Origin: Bradyrhizobium sp. LTSP849
GTDB lineage: Bacteria > Pseudomonadota > Alphaproteobacteria > Rhizobiales > Xanthobacteraceae
NCBI RefSeq assembly: GCF_000938255.1
Contig: NZ_JYMR01000053.1
Coordinates: 62,001 to 126,000 of the forward strand
Direction of reading: 5' to 3'
DNA length: 64,000 bases
The notes below the pieces were generated by a model. It did not search any database. It had not been told where the DNA came from and was given only the letters and a program-made list of their open reading frames with translations. Shown in pieces: positions 44,219 to 55,051 of this stretch. Every line of letters begins with the position of its first letter. Position 1 is the first letter of the stretch. The translations under genes and the position numbers were made by a program.

Positions 44219-45238
44219 TCATGCCTTGTTTTTCTTCGCCGGCGTAGTCACTTCGACCGCATCCTCGCGATGCTCGCCGACGCCGAGATAGATCAGGATC
44301 GGCGCCGCGATGAAGATCGAGGTGTAGGTGCCGACCAGCACCACGCCGAACATCATGACGGCCGTGAAGCTGTGAATGGCATGCCCGCCGAACAGCAGCA
44401 GCGCCAGCAGCGCCAGTGTCACAGTGAAGTGGGTGATGATCGAGCGCGACAGCGTCGAGTTGATGGACTCGTTGAGCAGCTGCGGCATCGGCATCTTCTT
44501 GTAGCGCCGCAGCATTTCACGGATGCGGTCATAGATGACGACGGTGTCGTTGAGCGAATAGCCGAGAATGGTCAGAAGCGCGGCGATGCTGGTCAAGTCG
44601 AAATCGACCTGGCTGATCGACATGAAGCCGATCGTCAGCACGATATCGTGCACGTTGGCGATCATGGCGCCGAGCGCGAACTGCCATTCGAACCGGAACC
44701 AGAGGTAAATCAGGATCGAGACGATCGCGAGCATCAGGCCGAGCATGCCGAAGGCCAGCAACTCGCCGGAGACGCGCGGGCCGACCACCTCGACGCGGCG
44801 ATATTCGAAGGAATCACCGAGCGCGCCGCGGACTTTCTGCACGGCTTCCTGCTGGGCGGCATCACCGCCGGGCTGCTCCGCGACACGGATCAGGACGTCC
44901 GCGGGACCGCCGATTTGCTGGATCTGGACTTCGCCCAGGCGCAGACCATCCAGTGTCGTGCGCATCGCCGCGATGTCGGCGGTGCCGGATTTGGCCCGCA
45001 CCTCCAGCAGCGTGCCACCGCGGAAGTCGATGCCGAAATTCAGGCCGTGGGTGAAGAACAGCGTGATGGCGACGATCGACAGCGCCGCCGAAATCGGGAA
45101 GCTGATGCGGCGGAAGCGCGTGAAATCGAAATGCGTATCGTCCGGGACGATGCGCAGCGACGGCAGCCAGCCGAACACCGAGACCACGGTGAGGACGGCA
45201 ATCAGGATGCCGAGCCCGATGAGAACAATGTGAGTCAC
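44219..45238 (-). CDS. secF: Protein translocase subunit SecF
   Basis: A 339-residue RND-type inner-membrane protein with six membrane segments and a periplasmic domain containing NFGIDFRGGTLLEVR. The conserved second half includes LTILGYSLNDTVVIYDRIRE and FTAVMMFGVVLVGTYTSIFIAAPIL. Works with SecD to power late steps of protein export. It starts ten bases after secD ends. Confidence 0.96.
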   Translation of the reverse strand: MTHIVLIGLGILIAVLTVVSVFGWLPSLRIVPDDTHFDFTRFRRISFPISAALSIVAITLFFTHGLNFGIDFRGGTLLEVRAKSGTADIAAMRTTLDGLRLGEVQIQQIGGPADVLIRVAEQPGGDAAQQEAVQKVRGALGDSFEYRRVEVVGPRVSGELLAFGMLGLMLAIVSILIYLWFRFEWQFALGAMIANVHDIVLTIGFMSISQVDFDLTSIAALLTILGYSLNDTVVIYDRIREMLRRYKKMPMPQLLNESINSTLSRSIITHFTVTLALLALLLFGGHAIHSFTAVMMFGVVLVGTYTSIFIAAPILIYLGVGEHREDAVEVTTPAKKNKA

Positions 45239-45248
45239 GGTCAGGCTC

Positions 45249-46847
45249 CTAGATCGGGACGCTCTGCGGCCGCTTCCACCGCACCCACCCGGCCACGATC
45301 AGCCGGGTCAGCGTAAAGGCGGTGAATACCGTGGTGATGATGCCGATGCCGAGCGTCACGGCGAAGCCGCGCACCGGGCCGGTGCCAATATAGAATAGCA
45401 CCGCAGCGGCAATGAAGGTCGTGATGTTGGAATCGAGGATGGTCGCAAGCGCCCGCTTGAAACCGGCGTCGATCGCCGAGATCGCGTTGCGGCCGCCGCG
45501 CAGCTCCTCGCGGATGCGCTCATAGATCAGCACGTTGGAATCGACCGCGATGCCGACGGTGAGCACGATGCCGGCGATGCCGGGCAGCGTCAGCGTGGCA
45601 TTGAGCAGCGACAACAGGCCGAAGATCATGGCGACGTTGATCGCCACCGCGATGTTGGCGAACACGCCGAACAACCGATAGGTCAGCAGCATGAACACGA
45701 TGACCATGATCGAGCCGACATAGGCCGCAAGCTCGCCCTTCTCGATCGAGTCCTGGCCGAGGCCCGGACCGACTGTACGCTCTTCGACGACCGTGAGCGG
45801 TGCCGGCAGCGCGCCGGCGCGCATCAGGATCGCGAGATCGTTGGCGGACTGGACCGTGAAGCTGCCCGAGATCTGCCCCTGCCCGCCCGTGATGGGCTCG
45901 CGAATGACAGGTGCCGAGATCACTTCATTGTCGAGCACGATCGCAAATGGCAGACCCACGTTTTCCTGCGTAGCCTGCGCGAACTTGCGGGCGCCGGTTG
46001 AATTGAAGCGGAAGGAGACGATCGGTTCGTTGGTACGCTGGTCAAACCCGGTCTGCGCATCGTTGAGCTCGGCGCCCGAAACCAGCACCTGCTTCTTGAC
46101 CACGTAAGGCACCTTCGGCGAGCTTTGGCTCATCAACAGCTCGGATTCCGGCGGCACTCCACCCCGCTGCGCCTGGTCCGGCGGCACGGAGGTGTCGACC
46201 ATCCGGAATTCCATCTTCGCGGTCTTGCCGAGCAGCTCCTTCAGATGGGTCGGATCCTGAAGGCCCGGGACCTGCACCAGGATGCGGTCGTTGCCCTGGC
46301 GCTGGATCACGGGCTCGACGGTGCCGAGTTCGTTGACGCGGCGTTCGACGATCTGGATCGATTGCTCGATGGTCTTGCGCATACGCTCGACCATCGCGGG
46401 CTGAGACAGCGCCAGGCGGATCAATCCGCCGCCGGCATCGGTCACCTCGAGGTCGCGCTGGCTGCTCGACCCGAGCAGGCCGCCGATCGGCTGCGCCAGG
46501 TCACGCAGCTTGGCGAAAGCAGTCTGGAGGTCGGTGTCCTTGACGCGGACTTCGACCGTGTCGCCGCGCGTCACAAGGCCGGTATAGCCGATCTTGGCAT
46601 CGCGCAGCGCGCGACGGACATCGTCGCGGACCTGATCGAGCTTCTCTTTCTTCACATAGGCGGAATCGACCTCGAGCAGCAGATAGGAGCCGCCCTGGAG
46701 GTCGAGGCCGAGCACGAGCCGGCGCTGCGCCCAGGCCGGCCAGGTCTTGACCTGCGTTTCGGGGAAAAAATTCGGGACCGCGCAGAGGCACACGATCAGC
46801 GCCGTCAGGATAATCCCGAGCGCCCTCCACCGCGTGAAATACAACAT
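45249..46847 (-). CDS. secD: Protein translocase subunit SecD
   Basis: A 532-residue RND-type protein: a first membrane segment at the N-terminus, LGLDLQGGSYLLLEVD (D-L-x-G-G motif), a large periplasmic P1 domain with an NRILVQVPG-like block, and five C-terminal membrane segments with GIAVDSNVLIYERIREELR. It forms a heterodimer with SecF. Confidence 0.96.
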   Translation of the reverse strand: MLYFTRWRALGIILTALIVCLCAVPNFFPETQVKTWPAWAQRRLVLGLDLQGGSYLLLEVDSAYVKKEKLDQVRDDVRRALRDAKIGYTGLVTRGDTVEVRVKDTDLQTAFAKLRDLAQPIGGLLGSSSQRDLEVTDAGGGLIRLALSQPAMVERMRKTIEQSIQIVERRVNELGTVEPVIQRQGNDRILVQVPGLQDPTHLKELLGKTAKMEFRMVDTSVPPDQAQRGGVPPESELLMSQSSPKVPYVVKKQVLVSGAELNDAQTGFDQRTNEPIVSFRFNSTGARKFAQATQENVGLPFAIVLDNEVISAPVIREPITGGQGQISGSFTVQSANDLAILMRAGALPAPLTVVEERTVGPGLGQDSIEKGELAAYVGSIMVIVFMLLTYRLFGVFANIAVAINVAMIFGLLSLLNATLTLPGIAGIVLTVGIAVDSNVLIYERIREELRGGRNAISAIDAGFKRALATILDSNITTFIAAAVLFYIGTGPVRGFAVTLGIGIITTVFTAFTLTRLIVAGWVRWKRPQSVPI

Positions 46848-46894
46848 CGACTGGACCTGTCAGATCAGGAGATTTGAGAGACTCGCGCGGACGC

Positions 46895-47263
46895 TCACTT
46901 CGCCGCGGTGTCGTCCTTGGCGCTTTCCTTGGCGCTTTCTTTGGCCGGCTCGCCCTTGGCGCGCACGCCAGAGACCATCGAACGCATCTGGCGCACACGC
47001 ACGCCGTCGGCGATCTCGAACTCGATCTGGTCGTCATCGACCACCTTGGTGACCTTGCCGACGAGGCCGCCCGAGGTGACGACGGTATCGCCGCGGCGGA
47101 TGTTCTTCACGAGCTCGGCATGGTCCTTCACCTTCTTCTGCTGCGGGCGCAGAATCAGGAAGTACATGATCACGAAGATCAGGGCGAACGGCAGCAGCGA
47201 CATCAACATGCTGTTGGTGTCGCCGGCGCCCGCAGCCTGGGCATACGCAGGAGTAATGAACAT
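46895..47263 (-). CDS. yajC: Preprotein translocase accessory subunit YajC
   Basis: A 122-residue protein with one membrane helix (LMSLLPFALIFVIMYFLIL) then RPQQKKVKDHAELVKNIRRGDTVVTSGGLVGKV. Slightly longer than E. coli YajC because of a C-terminal charged tail containing a KESAKES repeat. It heads the yajC-secD-secF unit. Confidence 0.95.
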   Translation of the reverse strand: MFITPAYAQAAGAGDTNSMLMSLLPFALIFVIMYFLILRPQQKKVKDHAELVKNIRRGDTVVTSGGLVGKVTKVVDDDQIEFEIADGVRVRQMRSMVSGVRAKGEPAKESAKESAKDDTAAK

Positions 47264-47443
47264 TCGGACGATCCTCGTGGAAACGGGGGAAAACCGGTCA
47301 GGCCCCTGGGGCGACCGGTTCGGTCAAATTCGCGCGGACTATAGCGGCCACCGGCCCAATTGCAACGCTGCCAGACCGGCGATTTGGCCACCTTGCGGCG
47401 CGGCTTCAGGCCCGATAAGGCTGCATTCTCAGGAACTTCGGAC

Positions 47444-48427
47444 ATGCCCAGAAAACCAAGCAAAAGCCCGGCCGGCAAAGGCCCCCGTACCCCTGCCGGA
47501 AAGCCCGCCCGCGTCGCGGCAAAACGCCTCAAGGGACCCACCAAGGCAGCCCCCATCGACCTCACCCAGGAGCGCATCGTCCGCGCGCTGGAGACCATTG
47601 CGGCCCACCTCGCCGCCCAGGGGAAGCCGGCCGCAACGCCCGAATCGTTCGCACGGGCGGATGCCTATGTCTGGCACCCAGACGGCCGCCTCGCCGCGGT
47701 GCCTCGGGTCAGCCGCGTCGAGCTGTTCCTTTTGAAGGGCGTCGACCGGATGCGCGACATCCTGATGGAGAACACCGAACGCTTCGCCAATGGACTGCCC
47801 GCCAACAACGCCCTGCTCTGGGGCGCGCGCGGCATGGGCAAGTCGTCACTGGTGAAGGCGGCGCACGCCAGCATCAACGCGGACCGCAAGGCCTCCGAGA
47901 AACTGAAGCTGATCGAAATCCATCGCGAGGACATCGAAAGCCTGCCCGCACTGATGGAGCAATTGCGCGCCTCGTCCTTCCGCTTCATCGTGTTCTGCGA
48001 CGATCTCTCCTTCGACGGCAACGACGCCTCGTACAAATCGCTCAAGGCCGTGCTCGAAGGCGGCATCGAGGGGCGGCCCGAAAACGTCATCCTCTACGCC
48101 ACCTCCAACCGCCGCCATTTGCTCGCGCGCGAGATGATCGAGAACGAGCGCTCGACCGCGATCAATCCCGGCGAAGCGGTCGAGGAGAAGGTCTCGCTGT
48201 CGGATCGCTTCGGCCTCTGGCTCGGCTTCCACCGCTGTAGCCAGGACGAATACCTCGCCATGGTACGCGGTTATTGCAGCCATTTCGGCGTCAAGGTCGA
48301 CGACGAAGCGCTCGAACGCGAAGCGCTGGAATGGTCGACCACGCGCGGCTCGCGCTCAGGCCGCGTCGCCTGGCAGTTCGTGCAGGAGCTTGCCGGACGG
48401 CTGGGCGTGAAGCTGGCGGCGAAGTAG
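47444..48427 (+). CDS. DUF815 family ATPase
   Basis: A 327-residue AAA-type ATPase with a basic, Pro/Lys-rich N-terminus and a P-loop WGARGMGKSSLVKA (about 130), Walker B FIVFCDDLSFDGND, and sensor YATSNRRHLL. DUF815 ATPases are widespread and uncharacterised. ATG 47444 fits the family; the 28 upstream residues are not conserved. It diverges from yajC. Confidence 0.9.
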   Translation: MPRKPSKSPAGKGPRTPAGKPARVAAKRLKGPTKAAPIDLTQERIVRALETIAAHLAAQGKPAATPESFARADAYVWHPDGRLAAVPRVSRVELFLLKGVDRMRDILMENTERFANGLPANNALLWGARGMGKSSLVKAAHASINADRKASEKLKLIEIHREDIESLPALMEQLRASSFRFIVFCDDLSFDGNDASYKSLKAVLEGGIEGRPENVILYATSNRRHLLAREMIENERSTAINPGEAVEEKVSLSDRFGLWLGFHRCSQDEYLAMVRGYCSHFGVKVDDEALEREALEWSTTRGSRSGRVAWQFVQELAGRLGVKLAAK

Positions 48428-48452
48428 CGGAAGATCTCGCCACAAGTGAACT

Positions 48453-48555
48453 GTCATTCCCCGCGCAGGCGGGGAATCCAGTATTCCAGAGACATCGAGA
48501 TTCAGCACAACCGCCGCGGCGTACTGGGTCGCCCGGTCAAGCCGGGCGACGACAC
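48453..48555. repeat. Intergenic hairpin repeat, copy 1
   Basis: Left hairpin ATTCCCCGC/GCGGGGAAT (about 48457-48477), the shared block ATCCAGTATTCCAGAGAC (48477-48494), CGCGGCGTACTGG, then a second hairpin CGCCCGG/CCGGGCG. A second copy is at 54934-55035. Between convergent genes, so it may serve as a terminator. Confidence 0.75.
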
Positions 48556-48580
48556 CGTCTTTGCGGATGCTACGTAGGCC

Positions 48581-49978
48581 TCACGCCCCATTCAAAAATT
48601 GAAGCGGGTCAACCGGGCTCGATCCCTTACGGATCTCGAAGTGGAGCTGCGGCGACGCCACCTCCCCGGATTGACCCGACTTGGCAATGACCTGACCGCG
48701 CTTGATGGTATCGCCGCGCTTCACCATCAGCTCACTCGCATGGGCATATGCGGTGACGTAGCCGTTGGAGTGCCGAACCAGGACCAGATTGCCATAACCC
48801 TTCAGCTCGTTGCCGGAATAGGCAACGACACCGTCTTCAGCCGCCTTGACCGGCGTACCTTCGGGCACCGCGACATTGATGCCGTCATTGGACTTGCCGT
48901 TGGTCTTGGCGCCGTAGCTCGTGATCACCTTGCCGCGCACCGGCCAGCGGAAGGTCGGCAGCGAGCTGGTGGTCTCCGCAGCCTTCGCCGGTGTCTCGAC
49001 AGGCTTCTCTTCGATATTGGTGGTGGCCTGGGCCAGACGCGCGCTCTGCGCCGGCGCAGCGATAGAAGCCATCTTGGTTGCGGGCGCAGGCGCGGCTGCA
49101 ACGGGTTGCAGCGCGGCCGCAACGGGCGCGGCCGCGACAGGCGCCGGAGCAACCGGTGCTGCGAGCGCGGCGGTCCTGGCACCCGGCACGGTCAGCTTGG
49201 TGCCGAGCTTGAGTTTTGTCGACGGGTTTAGACCATTGGCGCGGGCGAGCTCGGCCGCCGAGATATGGTTCTTGCGCGCGATGCTGGCGAGCGTGTCGCC
49301 GTGATTGACGAAGTGGGTACTCGGCGGTGCGGCCAGGGCCGCAACCGGCTTCGCCGCCGGCGCCATCGCGGGAGCAGCCGCGACCGGAGCCATCAGCGGC
49401 GCGGGCGCAGCAGCCGTCGCTCCGGGATGCGGGATGACCAGTTGCTGGCCGGGCGAGAGCGCGCGCGGGCCCTTGTAGCCGTTGGCAGCCATGATCGCCT
49501 GCGGCGTGACGTGATAGCGTTTGGCGAGCACGTCGAGCGTGTCGCTGGTCCCGACGATGATCTTGGTCCCGCCGGGCGGCTGGGCGGCCGCGACCGAGCG
49601 CGGCGGCACGGTGCCGGTGGTTTCAAGACGCGGCTGGGCCGGCGGCGTATAGGACCCGAGGCCGCGCCCGCCTCCAGAGACGCCTCCACCCGCTGCAACG
49701 GGATAGGATTGCGGGGCTGCAACCGCCGGCGGCGGCAAGGGCTGAGACTGGTAGTAACCGGACTGCGTCTGCGGCCGCGCATATTGCGGCAGCTCGCGCG
49801 GCGGCGGTGCCTGCTGTACCGAACCGGTCTGCTCGGACGCAAAGGGATTGGAGAAATTCGACTGGGACAGCCGCGACTGCATGTCGGCGCTACACCCAGC
49901 AAAGCTGAAGGAGATCAGCGCCAGCACCGCAACCTGCGGCACGCGGCGCGAGTAAAGCAACTCGGCGACTACAGACAT
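48581..49978 (-). CDS. NlpD-like LysM/M23 lipoprotein (probable amidase activator)
   Basis: A 465-residue lipoprotein. A lipobox (SFAGC, Cys 29) follows the signal peptide; a Pro/Gln-rich linker precedes two LysM domains (about 135-180, TLDVLAKRYHVTPQAIMAANGY, and about 220-265, TLASIARKNHISAAELARANGL). The C-terminal M23 domain (about 345-465) has Asn in place of the first His and Asp metal ligands (GKSNDGINVAVP) and Gln in place of one in the H-x-H motif (QLHFEIR), so it is probably inactive, as in EnvC/NlpD activators of division amidases. It is downstream of pcm, as nlpD is in E. coli. Confidence 0.85.
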   Translation of the reverse strand: MSVVAELLYSRRVPQVAVLALISFSFAGCSADMQSRLSQSNFSNPFASEQTGSVQQAPPPRELPQYARPQTQSGYYQSQPLPPPAVAAPQSYPVAAGGGVSGGGRGLGSYTPPAQPRLETTGTVPPRSVAAAQPPGGTKIIVGTSDTLDVLAKRYHVTPQAIMAANGYKGPRALSPGQQLVIPHPGATAAAPAPLMAPVAAAPAMAPAAKPVAALAAPPSTHFVNHGDTLASIARKNHISAAELARANGLNPSTKLKLGTKLTVPGARTAALAAPVAPAPVAAAPVAAALQPVAAAPAPATKMASIAAPAQSARLAQATTNIEEKPVETPAKAAETTSSLPTFRWPVRGKVITSYGAKTNGKSNDGINVAVPEGTPVKAAEDGVVAYSGNELKGYGNLVLVRHSNGYVTAYAHASELMVKRGDTIKRGQVIAKSGQSGEVASPQLHFEIRKGSSPVDPLQFLNGA

Positions 49979-50087
49979 GGTTACTCACTCGTACGCAACA
50001 GAACTGGTCTTTTAAGTAAACACGCGCCGAGTAAATAACGGCTTAACCCTCCCAATAAGATGTTGGCAGCACAGCCAATCCGGAGTT

Positions 50088-50738
50088 CTACAGCTCCCGC
50101 GCCACGCCCGGCAGCGCCGGCACGAAGCGGACCTCGACGAGTTCCTTGCGCTCGATGCCGGCCTCGCCCCGGCGGAGGCGGGTCAGCGTCTGCACGCCCT
50201 GATGCGGGCCGACCGGCGCGATCAGGATGCCACCGACCTCGAGCCGCTCGACCAGGTTCTCCGGAATCTGCTCCATCGCCGCGGTGACGATGATGCGGTC
50301 GAACGGGCCGATGTTGGGAGGCAAATTGAGGCCGTCGCCCAGCATCACCTCGACATTGTGGAAGCTGAGCTGCTCAAGCCTGGCGCGCGCGGCATCCGCG
50401 AGCCTGCGGTAGCGCTCGACCGTCAGCACCTGGCCCGCCAGCCGCGACAGCACGGCGGCCTGATAGCCGGAGCCGGCGCCGATCTCTAGCACGCGGTGGC
50501 TCTTCTGGAGCTGGAGCTGCTCGGTCATGTAGGCGACGACGAAGGGCTGGCTGATGGTCTGCCCGCAAGCGATCGGCAGCGCGCTGTCGCGATAGGCGCC
50601 GTCGCGATCGGCGGCCTCGACAAACAGCTCGCGCGGCACCTCCTCCATGGTCCGCAGCACGGCCTGATCGCTAATGCCCCGGCGCCTCAGCGTGAGCTGA
50701 AACATCATCTTTTCCGGCGGATGCTGATGGGAGGTCAT
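50088..50738 (-). CDS. pcm: Protein-L-isoaspartate O-methyltransferase
   Basis: A 216-residue SAM-dependent repair enzyme. SAM motif I is [19 protein letters not shown], preceded by [25 protein letters not shown], the family's characteristic block. It methylates L-isoaspartyl residues in damaged proteins. It is in the classic cluster surE-pcm-nlpD on the same strand, interrupted by a response regulator gene on the other strand. Confidence 0.95.
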   Translation of the reverse strand: MTSHQHPPEKMMFQLTLRRRGISDQAVLRTMEEVPRELFVEAADRDGAYRDSALPIACGQTISQPFVVAYMTEQLQLQKSHRVLEIGAGSGYQAAVLSRLAGQVLTVERYRRLADAARARLEQLSFHNVEVMLGDGLNLPPNIGPFDRIIVTAAMEQIPENLVERLEVGGILIAPVGPHQGVQTLTRLRRGEAGIERKELVEVRFVPALPGVAREL

Positions 50739-50965
50739 TGCTGTCTGCGTTCGTCTCGGAGGGCTAGATCGATGGTTTGCGTCGCAACGGCCCAGGCGAG
50801 AATCTTGTTCCGGCTCAGGAACCTATGATAGCCTTCCGGCGCAGCACTTGACCACAATCGGCTCGCGACAGATTAAGCTATTTGCGGATTTGCGTTGGCC
50901 TAAACGCGCATTGCGTCGCTTGGTGTTATCTGCGAACGTTTTCCGGAATGGGCAAGGACTCGGTT

Positions 50966-51337
50966 ATGACTGCGACAGGGCTTTCGGGCCGCTCTGTGTT
51001 CCTCGTCGAGGACGAGGTCATGATCCGGATGATGGTCGCAGATATGCTGGAAGAGCTCGGCTACAAGGTCGCGGCTGAAGCGGGCGATATCACCGAGGCG
51101 CTGCGGCTTGCACAATCGACCGAGTTCGACCTCGCCATCCTCGACGTCAACGTCAACGGCAAGGTCATCTCGCCGGTTGCCGACCTGATCAAGGCGAAGG
51201 GCTGCCCCTTCATCTTCGCGACCGGCTACGGCTCATCGGGCCTGCCCGAGCAATATCGCGACCGGCCGGCCCTTCAGAAGCCGTTCCAGCTCGATGCCCT
51301 GGGCAAGACCATCGAGGCCGCGCTGCGCGGCGGCTAG
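50966..51337 (+). CDS. Single-domain response regulator (CheY-like receiver)
   Basis: A 123-residue receiver domain without an output domain. Acidic pair E15-D16, phospho-acceptor Asp60 in AILDVNV, Thr in FATGYGS and Lys in LQKPF are all present. AAGGA lies eight bases before ATG 50966; ATG 50948 is an alternative. It is inserted on the opposite strand between pcm and surE. Partner kinase unknown. Confidence 0.9.
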   Translation: MTATGLSGRSVFLVEDEVMIRMMVADMLEELGYKVAAEAGDITEALRLAQSTEFDLAILDVNVNGKVISPVADLIKAKGCPFIFATGYGSSGLPEQYRDRPALQKPFQLDALGKTIEAALRGG

Positions 51338-51357
51338 CCCTGTTTCCAAGCCGTTAC

Positions 51358-52125
51358 TTATTTCAGCGTCACGCTTAGCGCTTCCGAAAACGCTTCGTTG
51401 GTGCGGTCGAGCCTGAGCGGCGTGACCGAGACGTAGCGCTCGCGCAGCGCTGCGAGATCGGTGCCTTCGGCAGGCGTGTCCAGCATCGCCGCGCGTTCGA
51501 AGCCGATCCAGAAGTAAGGGTTGCCGCGACCGTCCCTGCGCTCGTCGATCTTGAGGAAGCCGAGATTGCGCTTGCCCTGCCGCGTCACACGGATGCCCAG
51601 CACATCTTCCGGCGCACAGGCCGGGAAGTTGACGTTGATGACCGTGTCCTTCGGGATGCCGGCAGCAATCACCTTGCGCAGGATGTCGGGCCCGAATTTA
51701 AGCGCGGTATCCCAGAGTGGCCGCTCGCGCGTCTCGACGCTGAATTCCTGCGACAACGCGAAGGATGGGATCCCCAGAATGGTGCCTTCAAGTGCACCGG
51801 CAATGGTGCCGGAATAGACCACGTCCTCGGCAACGTTGCGGCCCTTGTTGACGCCGGACAGCACGAGGTCGGGCAGCTTGGCGCCGAGAATATGGCGCGC
51901 GCCCATGATGACGCAGTCGGTCGGCGTGCCGCGCACCGCGAAGTGCTGTGGGCCGACTTCGCGCAGGCGCAGGGGATCGTTCAGCGACAGCGAATGCGAC
52001 ACGCCCGACTGGTCGAGCTCAGGCGCCACCACCCAGACATCGTCGGACAGCGCGCGTGCGATCTCCTCCACGACCTTGAGGCCGGGAGCGTGGATGCCGT
52101 CGTCATTGGTGCAGAGAATACGCAT
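51358..52125 (-). CDS. surE: 5'/3'-nucleotidase SurE
   Basis: A 255-residue stationary-phase nucleotidase. The metal-binding N-terminus is MRILCTNDDGIHAPGL, followed by VVAPELDQSGVSHSL and LVLSGVNKGRNVAEDVVYSGT. It dephosphorylates nucleoside monophosphates. It belongs with pcm and serS on the minus strand. Confidence 0.96.
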   Translation of the reverse strand: MRILCTNDDGIHAPGLKVVEEIARALSDDVWVVAPELDQSGVSHSLSLNDPLRLREVGPQHFAVRGTPTDCVIMGARHILGAKLPDLVLSGVNKGRNVAEDVVYSGTIAGALEGTILGIPSFALSQEFSVETRERPLWDTALKFGPDILRKVIAAGIPKDTVINVNFPACAPEDVLGIRVTRQGKRNLGFLKIDERRDGRGNPYFWIGFERAAMLDTPAEGTDLAALRERYVSVTPLRLDRTNEAFSEALSVTLK

Positions 52126-52307
52126 GCCGGAGGTCGATTCCTGAGATGGGGGCAGGCCGTCTTATCCGGCTACGGCCGATCAGGCAAACCGGCCGAATCC
52201 GGGAATTAGGCCGGTGCAATGCACGTCTCCTTTGTGATCTAGCTCATTGCGGTGCTGCAACGCCGTATCCTATTTTTCCTGGGCATTTTCTGGCGACTGG
52301 GCACGGA

Positions 52308-53060
52308 ATGACCCGCTTTGCAGCCGCAATCCTCCTCAGTCTCGGCCTCTGCATGGCAGGCGCCGGATGGGCGCAGGATTCGGAGCCTGCGGACCGCTGC
52401 TTTCCCTGGCAGGAGTTCCGCAACGGCGTCTGCGTCGCCAAACCGGCCCCAATTGCGCCCGCACCGATCCCGGCAGCGCCGGAGCCAAGTCCGCTTCCCG
52501 CCCCGGCCGAGAACAGCGCGACGAGCATCCCGCTCGCATGTCCGCCCAACTCCCATGTCGAGGGCGGCGCCTGCATCATCGATGCGTCCCCCGCCCCGCC
52601 GCGCACGCTGATCACCGTCACGTGCAATGGCGGCACGGTGAGCAACGGGCAATGCACCTGCCCGGCCGGCTACGAATTGATGCCGGCGGGGACGGATCCG
52701 GGCGGGACATGCGTGCGGGCCAATGCGGAGAATTGCATCGGCGGCGCGATGACGGTCGCGGGCCAGTGCCTGTGCAACGGCCAGGTCACGATGTCCGGGC
52801 AGGTCTACGATCTCGAATTGGCCAAGGGCCAATGCGTGCCGAAGCGATGCCCGCGCGATGCTCCCTGCGTCACGGCCGCAGCCAAGCCGGAGACCGACGC
52901 TTCGCCAAAATTGTCATCGGAGGAGCCATCGCGCGACTGCGGCCGCGGCATGGTCGCGACGCGCCATGGCTGCATGCCGGTGCGGCATCGCTCGCACGCG
53001 ACCGACCCGGGCACGTATTTCCGGATCACACCAAACTACCCGAGCCCAATGCACCATTAG
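52308..53060 (+). CDS. Cysteine-rich exported protein
   Basis: A 250-residue protein with a signal peptide (MTRFAAAILLSLGLCMAGAGWAQD). It has about 16 Cys residues in four or five repeating blocks, such as C-x-P-N-S-H-V-x-G-G-x-C, then C-N-G-G-x(5)-G-Q-C-x-C, C-I-G-G-x(5)-G-Q-C-L-C-N-G and C-V-P-x-R-C. The patterns recall small disulfide modules like EGF/EB repeats. A Pro/Ala-rich linker separates the first block. It is inserted between surE and a hypothetical gene; function unknown. Confidence 0.68.
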   Translation: MTRFAAAILLSLGLCMAGAGWAQDSEPADRCFPWQEFRNGVCVAKPAPIAPAPIPAAPEPSPLPAPAENSATSIPLACPPNSHVEGGACIIDASPAPPRTLITVTCNGGTVSNGQCTCPAGYELMPAGTDPGGTCVRANAENCIGGAMTVAGQCLCNGQVTMSGQVYDLELAKGQCVPKRCPRDAPCVTAAAKPETDASPKLSSEEPSRDCGRGMVATRHGCMPVRHRSHATDPGTYFRITPNYPSPMHH

Positions 53061-53426
53061 CTAGCGGCGGATTCGCCATTGCGGCAGGAAGCGCGCGAGC
53101 TTGCCCTCCGCACGGAGCTGCATCGCCGGCAAGACCGGGCTCTCGACGGGCGATGTGTCAATCACACCGAGCGCTTCGAGTTGCGCGATGATCGGAGCCA
53201 ACACCGGCGTCTGCGGATGGCGGCTCCGCGCCATCGTCACGGCCTTGTCAAAATCCTCGACATTGACGCCGGGCTTGGCCCGCCGGCTTTGCACATGGGC
53301 ATCGTCCCAGAGCCGCGCGACGTCGATGTCCAGCACGCCACGCAGGCGCTGATCGACGGCCTGAACGCCAGCGCCGGTCACCGCCCATTGTCTGCCAACC
53401 CAGAAGATGTCGCGATGCAAGGCCAT
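53061..53426 (-). CDS. Hypothetical protein
   Basis: A 121-residue soluble protein. The N-terminus MALHRDIFWVGRQWAVTGAGVQAVDQRLRGVLDIDVARLW and C-terminus LRAEGKLARFLPQWRIRR look like a conserved family of rhizobia and relatives that I recognise only as unknown. The middle VNVEDFDKAVTMARSRHPQ is helical. The ATG at 53426 is preferred on those grounds over 53486. It lies between surE and serS on the minus strand. Confidence 0.6.
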   Translation of the reverse strand: MALHRDIFWVGRQWAVTGAGVQAVDQRLRGVLDIDVARLWDDAHVQSRRAKPGVNVEDFDKAVTMARSRHPQTPVLAPIIAQLEALGVIDTSPVESPVLPAMQLRAEGKLARFLPQWRIRR

Positions 53427-53522
53427 GAACGGTTGGTTCGCGTTGACGGACGGCCGGTAGGATAACCGGCCGCCCGATCTTCGCAACCAAACGTTTCTGC
53501 CGCAACACCCGGCAATGGAGCG

Positions 53523-54884
<1,362 letters not shown>

Positions 54885-54933
54885 TCAGCTTCCGAGTTGC
54901 AAGTTTGCAGATAGCGGGTCTCCCTAGCACGGC

Positions 54934-55035
54934 TGTCATCGCCCGCGAAAGCGGGCGATCCAGTATTCCAGAGACGGCAGTGATTCTTCGAGGGGCCGCG
55001 GCGTACTGGATTCCCCGCCTTCGCGGGGAATGACA
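54934..55035. repeat. Intergenic hairpin repeat, copy 2
   Basis: Left hairpin TCGCCCGC/GCGGGCGA (54939-54959), the shared ATCCAGTATTCCAGAGAC (54958-54975), CGCGGCGTACTGG, and right hairpin ATTCCCCGC/GCGGGGAAT (55010-55031). The flanks GTCAT and ATGAC also pair, so the whole element can fold on itself. It matches copy 1 at 48453 in the central block. It lies between tatC and serS. Confidence 0.78.
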
Positions 55036-55051
55036 TCGGGGCGGCGGCGCC

